A stretch of 20,044 bases of DNA, taken from positions 1 to 20,044 of the IMG/VR virus record IMGVR_UViG_3300021379_001326, one strand, 5' to 3'. The translations under genes and the position numbers were made by a program. This DNA is from a virus. The notes beneath the pieces are model-generated. The model ran no database searches. It had not been told where the DNA came from and worked only from the letters and a program-made list of their open reading frames with translations. Positions 15,778 through 20,044 of the stretch are shown in pieces. Within the stretch, counting starts at the first letter, position 1. Every line of letters begins with the position of its first letter.

Positions 15778-15920
15778 TGCACCTATCTGCATACACCGAA
15801 GAAACACGTGAGGACATCGCAGATGTTGAAAGGCTGCGTGACCTGTTTGATGAACTGATGACGGTGCTGTCTGATATTGAACGCCGTTTGGAAACCCTGG
15901 AAAATGCGCAAAATCCATAG
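15777..15920 (+). CDS. 47-residue coiled-coil protein
   Basis: A short gene in the gap between the tail fibre and the amidase, starting at a TGATG overlap and ending TAG inside the amidase start region. From residue 7 on it is acidic and heptad-like (EETREDIADVERLRDLFDELMTVLSDIERRLETLEN), consistent with a single coiled coil. It could be a small structural or lysis-accessory protein. No family is recognised; coupling on both sides supports expression. Confidence 0.5.
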   Translation: MHLSAYTEETREDIADVERLRDLFDELMTVLSDIERRLETLENAQNP

Positions 15921-16434
15921 AATCATTCTGCATTGTAGTGCAACCAAACCGGACCATGATGTGACAATGGATGACCTGCGCACCTGGCACGTGGACGGCA
16001 ATGGGTGGAAGGATGTAGGCTACCATTACAGCATCCGTTTAGATGGCACATTAGAGGTGGGCAGACCCGTGCAGAAAGTTGGGGCAGGTGTGAAGGGGCA
16101 CAACACGGACACCGTGCATGTGTGCTATATCGGCGGACTGGATGACACCGGCAAACCGGCAAACACCCTGAATGATGACCAGCGTGCGACACTGTACACG
16201 GTTTGCACGTCCCTGGTCCGTGTTTTCGGTCCCCTCGAATTGATGGGGCACAATGATTTGACAGATGAAAAGGAATGCCCGTCATTCAGAGTCAGTACCG
16301 AATTGGCGGAATTGGTTCAATGGTGCACGGCACCTGACGGAAATGCACCGCAACCAGGTGCAAACAAAGGGGGACCTGAAACGGTGGCACCCCGCAAATA
16401 CTGTCGGCGGTGTAATCGTCGGTTCCGCATGTGA
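15904..16434 (+). CDS. N-acetylmuramoyl-L-alanine amidase (T7 lysozyme-like endolysin)
   Basis: A 176-residue zinc amidase (Amidase_2 family) that cuts the bond between muramic acid and the stem peptide to release phage. Zinc ligands are visible as LHCSAT (His10), GHND (His116) and KECPSF (Cys125). The Tyr and Lys of the T7 lysozyme site correspond to GYHY (Tyr40) and Lys123. The start at 15904 gives MRKIHRIILHCSAT, the normal compact N-terminus; an upstream start at 15877 only adds residues inside the preceding gene. The C-terminus is a Pro/Gly-rich tail ending in a basic CRRCNRRFRM. There is no signal peptide, so a holin is needed. Confidence 0.92.
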   Translation: MRKIHRIILHCSATKPDHDVTMDDLRTWHVDGNGWKDVGYHYSIRLDGTLEVGRPVQKVGAGVKGHNTDTVHVCYIGGLDDTGKPANTLNDDQRATLYTVCTSLVRVFGPLELMGHNDLTDEKECPSFRVSTELAELVQWCTAPDGNAPQPGANKGGPETVAPRKYCRRCNRRFRM

Positions 16435-16525
16435 ACAGGTAGTCATTCACGGCATCACATGGGAAGCAATTGCCATGTGCATTGTCGGAATTATTCCCCT
16501 CTGTTTGTCTTTCTTTGAAAGGTGA
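16343..16525 (+). CDS. Putative holin or small membrane protein, overlapping the amidase
   Basis: A 60-residue frame overlapping the last 92 bases of the amidase gene. After a polar, basic N-terminus (MHRNQVQTKGDLKRW) comes a hydrophobic stretch (VGGVIVGSACEQVV, a short polar break, then IAMCIVGIIPLCLSFF), which could form two short membrane segments. The position right after an endolysin without a signal peptide, and the GTGA coupling to the next membrane gene, suggest a holin. The start is uncertain, and the sequence shows no diagnostic holin motif. Confidence 0.5.
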   Translation: MHRNQVQTKGDLKRWHPANTVGGVIVGSACEQVVIHGITWEAIAMCIVGIIPLCLSFFER

Positions 16526-16701
16526 GCCGATACGGGGACATCATAGCTTTGAACGTGGCATGGGTGACGTTGGAAGTGGCAAAATGGACGGAAGTGGTGG
16601 AAGGTGCGTTGTCCATCCTGGGTGCCGTCACGCTGCTGTGTATCAACCTGCTGCGTCTGCGCCGTGCGTGGAATCAACACCGCAAAGTTGACAACCCGTA
16701 A
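16522..16701 (+). CDS. Small membrane protein with GTG start (holin or spanin candidate)
   Basis: A 59-residue protein that begins with GTG, overlapping the preceding stop as GTGA. It starts MSRYGDIIALNVAWVTLEVAKW and contains a clear membrane helix (about 29-46: LSILGAVTLLCINLLRL), followed by a basic cytoplasmic-type tail (RRAWNQHRK). A single helix with positively charged residues after it suggests an N-out/C-in or similar topology. With the previous gene it makes a two-component membrane cassette behind the amidase. Function as a holin, antiholin or spanin is inferred from context. Confidence 0.55.
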   Translation: MSRYGDIIALNVAWVTLEVAKWTEVVEGALSILGAVTLLCINLLRLRRAWNQHRKVDNP

Positions 16702-16705
16702 AACG

Positions 16706-16737
16706 TTGTGCATTTTGGTGGGGGGCATGTTTTGCAA
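16706..16737 (+). promoter_or_regulatory. Candidate promoter for the replication module
   Basis: TTG (16706-16708), 19 bases, then TGTTTTGCAA (16728-16737). This mirrors the TTTG-N19-TATATTGCAC element at 1323-1355, with G in place of A in the TA. It lies in the 60-base gap before the SSB gene, the only non-coding gap in this half of the window. Confidence 0.35.
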
Positions 16738-16761
16738 CATTGTGCCATCAAAATCACACAC

Positions 16762-17313
16762 ATGGACGCATTCAAATTCATGCAAACTGCCGACAACAGC
16801 GGCAGCCCCTTTGTAAAACTGCAAGACGGTGACACCGTGCAACTGCGTATCCTGTCCCAACCTCTGATGGGATGGGAACAGTTCGCAGACGGGAAACCAT
16901 ACCGGTGGAAGCCTGACGGCAGCAAACCGGAAGGCATGCCGGACAGCAGCGAAAGACCCCGCCCATTTTTGGCATTTGTGGTGTACCAATACACAGATGA
17001 CCAGGGGGTCAAAATTTGGTCATTCACCCAACAGACCATCATCAAACAATTAGAAGTGTTGTTTGAGGGGGGGAAACATCATTGGTCATCTTTTGTCATC
17101 AACCTGCGCCGTAAGGGTGCCGGGTTGGACACCACCTGGACTGTCATTGGTACGATGGTGCCCCTGGAAGATTCGTTGATTGAGTTTGCGACAAAGGCAG
17201 AAGATTACATTGACCTGTCTGCGTTGTACATGGGTGACAGCCCAATAATTCAACCGCTGCCGTCCATCAGCGTGGAACGGAAGGAATCACAACCCAATGA
17301 CCTGCCGTTCTGA
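16762..17313 (+). CDS. ssb: Single-stranded DNA-binding protein
   Basis: A 183-residue phage SSB. The N-terminus and core fit an OB-fold of the gp32-like or phage-type kind: DGDTVQLRILSQPLMGWEQF, RPRPFLAFVVYQYTDDQGVKIWSFTQQTIIKQL and INLRRKGAGLDTTWTVIGTM, with the aromatic residues expected to stack on bases. The C-terminus is acidic and ends NDLPF. This is a close match to the conserved SSB tip (DDIPF in E. coli) that recruits replication and repair partners. It starts at an ATG after a short CA-rich leader (ATCACACAC) and is the first gene of the replication/recombination run. The function call is strong; the exact SSB subfamily is not. Confidence 0.82.
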   Translation: MDAFKFMQTADNSGSPFVKLQDGDTVQLRILSQPLMGWEQFADGKPYRWKPDGSKPEGMPDSSERPRPFLAFVVYQYTDDQGVKIWSFTQQTIIKQLEVLFEGGKHHWSSFVINLRRKGAGLDTTWTVIGTMVPLEDSLIEFATKAEDYIDLSALYMGDSPIIQPLPSISVERKESQPNDLPF

Positions 17314-17537
17314 TGACGAAAGTGGTCACACACCGTGACAGAACATACACGGAAGATGAAGCCGTGCAGATTTCCACCCTACGTGCTGAACGGTGGGGGC
17401 TGCTGATGATGTTTGATGAATTGCAAAAGGTGTCAGGCAGCGTGGCAAAAGAAAAGGCACGGAAAACCTGGAAACGCATTGAAGTCATCAATTCACAATT
17501 GTTCAAACTGACGAAAAACCCCATATATAACCCATGA
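17313..17537 (+). CDS. Small basic helical protein between SSB and exonuclease
   Basis: A 74-residue protein (MTKVVTHRDRTYTEDEAVQISTL...), probably all helical apart from the first strand pair. It is rich in Lys and Arg (KEKARKTWKR near residue 46). It may be an accessory to the SSB-exonuclease pair, but no family is recognised. It is coupled to both neighbours by stop/start overlaps. Confidence 0.55.
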   Translation: MTKVVTHRDRTYTEDEAVQISTLRAERWGLLMMFDELQKVSGSVAKEKARKTWKRIEVINSQLFKLTKNPIYNP

Positions 17538-18313
17538 AACACACAGACACATATGGACCGTTATCATTCAGCAGCCTGAATGCCTTTGCACAGTCACCCC
17601 GTGCATTTGTCCATTACAAAACCGCTGAACGCGTCCAAACCCCTGCAATGAGGATGGGCACGATGGCACACCGGCACATCTTGGAACCGGCGTTGTTCAA
17701 CAGCAGCACGGTAGTTTATGAGGGGCACCGCAGGGGGAATGCGTGGAAGGAATTTCAGCAGGAACATGAAGGCAAAGACATCCTGACGGCAGCGGAAATG
17801 GACCAGCTGCACGGGATGAAACAGGCTATCAAAGACCATCCCGGTGCGCTGCGTCTGCTGCAACAATGTGAAGTGCGTGAAATGCCGGTAGACTTCACAA
17901 AATGGGGCATCAAACACAGGGGCATCGTGGACGCGTTTGGTGCCGGGTTCCTGATGGATTTGAAAATCACCAACGATGTCAGTGAACGTGCATTGTCCAG
18001 GGTGATATATGAACGCCGGTATTACATGCAAGCTGCCATATATGCCCATGCAATGACGTATCATGGATACACGGTTGATGAATGCTACATCATTGCCGTG
18101 CAGAGTTCAGCACCCTATCATGTGACCGTTTGTGAACTGCTGCCACATTATATTGTGCGGGGACATGACGAATGGTGCCGGTTGTTGGAATTGTTTCAGG
18201 ACTGGGACGGGGAACCACACCACGCACATGGTGAGTCATCAACCATTGAAGTTGATGCACCCATGTGGGCACCTTTGCCGGAAGCCATGACAGGTGATAA
18301 ACGGAAGGGATAA
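17534..18313 (+). CDS. Exonuclease VIII/RecE-like PD-(D/E)XK nuclease
   Basis: A 259-residue recombination nuclease of the exodeoxyribonuclease VIII-like (DUF3799 / PDDEXK_1) family. It shows LSFSSLNAFAQSPRAFVHYKT (about 10-30), an entry seen in many PDDEXK exonucleases; MRMGTMAHRHILEP with His46 and Glu51; the catalytic core GIVDAFG-x3-LMDLKITND with Asp133 and Asp142-Leu-Lys144; and Gln166/Tyr170 in YYMQAAIYAHAM, as in RecB-type nucleases. It probably resects double-stranded ends 5'-3' for recombination with the adjacent SSB. A separate RecT-like annealase is not seen in this window. Confidence 0.85.
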   Translation: MKHTDTYGPLSFSSLNAFAQSPRAFVHYKTAERVQTPAMRMGTMAHRHILEPALFNSSTVVYEGHRRGNAWKEFQQEHEGKDILTAAEMDQLHGMKQAIKDHPGALRLLQQCEVREMPVDFTKWGIKHRGIVDAFGAGFLMDLKITNDVSERALSRVIYERRYYMQAAIYAHAMTYHGYTVDECYIIAVQSSAPYHVTVCELLPHYIVRGHDEWCRLLELFQDWDGEPHHAHGESSTIEVDAPMWAPLPEAMTGDKRKG

Positions 18314-18626
18314 GGGAAAACGGTACGAATTGAAAATCGCAGCAATGTGGTCAGATGAATTCGGTGGCACCGTGGAACGGTCAGGCTACGTCAATAAAAA
18401 ATTGGATGATGCCGGGGTGGACTTGGTGGGCACAGACCCATTCAACATCCAGTGCAAAGCCGTTGAATCGAGCATCAACGTTCATCGAATATTGGAACGG
18501 ATGCCGATTGACAGCAACATGAATGTGGTCTTTCACAAACGCAACCACGCCGGCACGGTGGTCAGTATGACGATGGAAGATTTCATGGAAATGGTCAAAA
18601 TGCTGCGTCATTCGGGGGTGTTGTGA
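18294..18626 (+). CDS. Hjc-like PD-(D/E)XK nuclease (possible Holliday junction resolvase)
   Basis: A 110-residue small nuclease starting at a GTG, 20 bases inside the preceding gene. The motif order matches Hjc-type resolvases: GKRYELKIA (Glu12) in the first helix, a basic ERSGYVNKK loop, GVDLVG (Asp43) and NIQCKAVE with Gln53-x-Lys55. It is followed by a strand pair NVVFHKRN and VVSMTMEDF, then a helix. GTG is preferred since the first ATG would remove the catalytic Glu. It likely cuts branched DNA before packaging; substrate specificity is inferred. Confidence 0.7.
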   Translation: MINGRDKGKRYELKIAAMWSDEFGGTVERSGYVNKKLDDAGVDLVGTDPFNIQCKAVESSINVHRILERMPIDSNMNVVFHKRNHAGTVVSMTMEDFMEMVKMLRHSGVL

Positions 18627-18856
18627 CTGAACGCACCTATAAAGCCGTTTTCACGTGTCCTGCACTGGATGAACGCGTGGTTTGGTATGTGAGCAGTCAC
18701 CACAAAGCGCGGAAGATGATGAACGCCCATATCTGTGGATACAAAAAGAGGTTGAAACAGTACCGGGGGATGAAGGAAGGCACGGATTATCATTTGCAGG
18801 TTGTGCCCATGTTTGACCCCCTGCCTGATGTGGGCATCATCGACACAGGCAGATGA
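18623..18856 (+). CDS. Small hypothetical protein with GTG start
   Basis: A 77-residue protein beginning with GTG overlapping the preceding stop (GTGA). The N-terminal half reads as alternating strands (YKAVFTCPALDERVVWYVSS) and a helix with HHKARKMMNAHICGYKKRLKQY. The rest is YHLQVVPMFD, then a flexible end. It is basic overall. No family is recognised. It lies between the resolvase and the initiator with coupling on both sides, suggesting a DNA metabolism accessory role. Confidence 0.6.
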   Translation: MTERTYKAVFTCPALDERVVWYVSSHHKARKMMNAHICGYKKRLKQYRGMKEGTDYHLQVVPMFDPLPDVGIIDTGR

Positions 18857-19617
18857 TTAAATTCATTCACCTGCCGGTCCACATTTGGAACATGGCAGAA
18901 CTGCAACCAGGTCAACGGGTGTTGTTGGCACTGGTTCACGGGTTCACTGCGTCAGGACGTGGGCTGACAATGAGCAACAGCGCACTGGGGGACGTGTTAG
19001 GGGTTAGCCCCCGCACGGTACGCCGTTGGCTGTCACAATTGACGGAAATGGGACACGTGAGGATGTCGGACAACGATGGTCAAAGGGTGGTCATTTTGTC
19101 CAGGGGGGTGGACACAGCTTTGTCCGGGGGGGTGGACACAGCTTTGTCCGGGGGGGGTGGTCACAGCTATGTCCACCATATAGTAAAGAACAATTCAATT
19201 GATACCAATCATAATAATGGGAAGGAAATGAAGAGACCGACAGTTGACCAGGTGACAGAATACCTGATGACCACACCACCGGTGCAGACGGCACGCATGG
19301 GACGTGGTGACGTGAAACGGGTGGCAGCAGATGCCGTGCAGTATTATGAAGCGAATGAATGGCGCACTGCGCAGGGGCATGAAGTCACACAATGGCGGGG
19401 GGTGATGGTGGCATGGGTCAAACGCGTGTTGAAGGATTACAGACCACGGCAGCAAAGACCACAGGCAGACCCTGACCAGCTACGGCGTGATATAGCATGG
19501 CACACCAAACGCATGCTGAATTATGAGTGCACCGGGCGTGCTCACCTGGCAGCATCAGAGGCACACAGCATTCACGAACTGCAACAGCAGTTGAAACAGA
19601 TGGGGCATGAAGGATGA
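18853..19617 (+). CDS. Replication initiator with N-terminal helix-turn-helix
   Basis: A 254-residue protein. Residues about 20-80 form a helix-turn-helix/winged-helix unit (LTMSNSALGDVLGVSPRTVRRWLSQLTEMGHVRM, then a strand pair). Residues 85-100 are a tandem repeat of GVDTALSG, encoded by DNA iterons. Residues 101-130 are a hydrophilic, Asn/His/Lys-rich linker. The C-terminal domain (about 131-200) has AVQYYEANEWRTAQGHEVTQWRGVMVAWVKR, the 'fy.yYe..gW..g...v.dW......W..r' motif seen in phage replication proteins such as gpO- or DnaD-like replisome organisers. It probably binds the internal iterons and loads a helicase. The order HTH, iteron-encoded stretch, C-terminal interaction domain resembles lambda O in plan; homology is not implied. 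Confidence 0.75.
   Translation: MIKFIHLPVHIWNMAELQPGQRVLLALVHGFTASGRGLTMSNSALGDVLGVSPRTVRRWLSQLTEMGHVRMSDNDGQRVVILSRGVDTALSGGVDTALSGGGGHSYVHHIVKNNSIDTNHNNGKEMKRPTVDQVTEYLMTTPPVQTARMGRGDVKRVAADAVQYYEANEWRTAQGHEVTQWRGVMVAWVKRVLKDYRPRQQRPQADPDQLRRDIAWHTKRMLNYECTGRAHLAASEAHSIHELQQQLKQMGHEG
19088..19177 (+). repeat. Palindromic iteron array inside the initiator gene (putative origin)
   Basis: Three 24-25-base direct repeats (19095-19118, 19119-19142, 19143-19167), flanked by half copies. The first holds the inverted repeat TGTCCA-GGGGGG-TGGACA (19097-19114); the second keeps TGTCC and TGGACA around G7; the third has G8 and TGGTCA. TGGTCA also occurs at 19088-19093, and ATGTCCACC ends the array. 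Each repeat is about two helical turns, as expected for initiator sites. Confidence 0.7.
19178..19218. other. AT-rich tract next to the iterons (candidate DNA-unwinding element)
   Basis: Of 41 bases, 33 are A or T, in a genome of about equal composition. It directly follows the iterons and encodes only the Asn/His/Ile-rich linker of the initiator. The arrangement matches the lambda origin, where iterons in gene O are followed by an AT-rich stretch that melts. Confidence 0.55.
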
Positions 19618-19711
19618 CAGGGGCAGTGCGTATCGGTGTCTGTTGTTTGGGTACCTGGGTGTCATCATCACGTTGGTGGTGATTATAGTGATGAAGTTAT
19701 GCCGTGGATGA
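19607..19711 (+). CDS. 34-residue single-pass membrane protein
   Basis: A very short gene overlapping the initiator's end by 11 bases and the HNH start by ATGA (19708-19711). It reads MKDDRGSAYRC, then a strongly hydrophobic helix (about 12-30: LLFGYLGVIITLVVIIVMK), then LCRG. The charge pattern and the double coupling argue for a true product, not a chance frame. The role is unknown; it might be a small lysis regulator or a superinfection-exclusion-type protein, which is only speculation. Confidence 0.5.
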   Translation: MKDDRGSAYRCLLFGYLGVIITLVVIIVMKLCRG

Positions 19712-20001
19712 AGCTGCCCCCACGCCGTAAGGGTGGGCACGGCAGTGACCCACGGTACAACAGTAAGCAATGGCGCAGGTACCGTGCAGCGTACCTGATG
19801 ACACACCCCCTGTGTTGTGAATGCAGCCGGGCAGCGGAAGTGGTTGACCACATCAAGCCGGTGAGGTTGTTCCCTGACTTGGATTTCTACGACAGCACCA
19901 ACCACGCACCCATGTGCCACGCATGCCACAACGCAAAGCGCGGCAGGGAATCACACATGTCCAGGACGTATGATGGTCCACGCAACAAACAAAAGCGGTG
20001 A
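19708..20001 (+). CDS. HNH endonuclease
   Basis: A 97-residue HNH nuclease. Motifs run in order: a basic N-terminus with SKQWRRYRAAYL, CCEC (zinc pair Cys36/Cys39), VVDHIKP (the catalytic Asp47-His48 core), a loop with FPDLDFYDSTN (Asn65), and MCHACHNAKRGRE (Cys70/Cys73 zinc pair and the final His74-Asn75). I choose the ATG at 19708, which overlaps the previous stop; the longer GTG start at 19636 would run through the small membrane gene. HNH nucleases often aid terminase cutting in HK97-like phages, but this one is in the replication module and may act in recombination or as a homing nuclease. Confidence 0.85.
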   Translation: MKLPPRRKGGHGSDPRYNSKQWRRYRAAYLMTHPLCCECSRAAEVVDHIKPVRLFPDLDFYDSTNHAPMCHACHNAKRGRESHMSRTYDGPRNKQKR

Positions 20002-20044
20002 CGGGGATGGGGGTGCAGAAAATGATTCAAGCGGTGCGGGACAT
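19998..20044 (+). CDS. Start of a further gene, cut by the window edge
   Basis: A frame opens at GTG (19998), overlapping the HNH stop as GTGA, and stays open to the end of the window (MTGMGVQKMIQAVRD...). The coupling pattern is the same as for the previous genes. An ATG at 20007 in the same frame is an alternative start. Too little is visible to name it. Confidence 0.4.
   Translation, partial: MTGMGVQKMIQAVRD

Noticed and set aside
16470-16691. 73-residue plus-strand frame across the lysis region
   Set aside because: It conflicts with two coupled membrane genes (16343-16525 and 16522-16701), which have clear hydrophobic helices and GTGA overlap. The rejected frame is Ser/Cys/Pro-rich without features.
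19095-19167. CRISPR-like array
   Set aside because: The three repeats are contiguous, have no spacers, and are within a coding frame; they fit initiator iterons.
19614-19682. 22-residue frame starting at ATGA after the initiator
   Set aside because: It has the coupling signature but is shorter and featureless, and it overlaps the better-supported 34-residue membrane protein.
19636-19707. Longer HNH protein starting at GTG 19636
   Set aside because: It would cover most of the small membrane gene in another frame. The ATG at 19708 has the standard ATGA overlap and retains every HNH motif.
1-20044. tRNA genes, integrase, attachment sites, insertion sequences
   Set aside because: I looked for these and saw no cloverleaf with CCA-type ends, no tyrosine or serine recombinase motifs, and no transposase.

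Overview
The window is about 20 kb of a tailed double-stranded DNA phage or prophage genome. It has siphovirus architecture with an HK97-type head. Every convincing gene is on the + strand. Genes are packed tightly, and most junctions are stop/start overlaps (ATGA, GTGA, TGATG or TAATG). Three clues suggest a host in the Bacteroidota: a stand-alone VirE-N/BT4734-type primase-like domain, start sites without Shine-Dalgarno sequences, and TAnnTTG promoter-like boxes, one of them with an upstream TTTG box. The genus cannot be read from the sequence, and no integrase, repressor or tRNA was seen.

Layout. 102-2399 holds the primase-like domain, a probable small terminase, a PD-(D/E)XK-like protein and four small unknown genes. 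2399-7043 holds the large terminase, then the portal and a fused prohead protease/major capsid protein. The portal-capsid pair is bracketed by two nearly identical hairpin-plus-start elements. 7113-10121 holds the head-tail connector, head-tail joining protein, gp10-like protein, a tail terminator fused to a jelly-roll-like domain, a small hydrophobic protein and the major tail protein. 10118-10745 is the G/GT tail chaperone pair joined by an apparent frameshift at a run of nine A. 10742-15777 holds the tape measure and a 999-residue tail tip/fibre protein.

15777-16701 is a small coiled-coil gene and a lysis cassette: a T7-lysozyme-like amidase plus two overlapping small membrane proteins, the second starting at GTG. 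16762-20044 is a replication/recombination module: an SSB ending in a DLPF-like tip, an exonuclease VIII-like nuclease, a Hjc-like nuclease, a winged-helix/HTH replication initiator, a 34-residue membrane protein and an HNH endonuclease. A further gene begins at the right edge.

The strongest unusual signals are four. (1) GATC and GGCC both appear to be completely absent from the 20 kb. (2) A lambda-like replication origin seems to lie inside the initiator gene, as palindromic iterons followed by an AT-rich tract. (3) A start element of the form TANNTTGCAYNNATG recurs with fixed spacing and would give leaderless mRNAs. (4) Two structural proteins are fused: protease with capsid, and tail terminator with a jelly roll.
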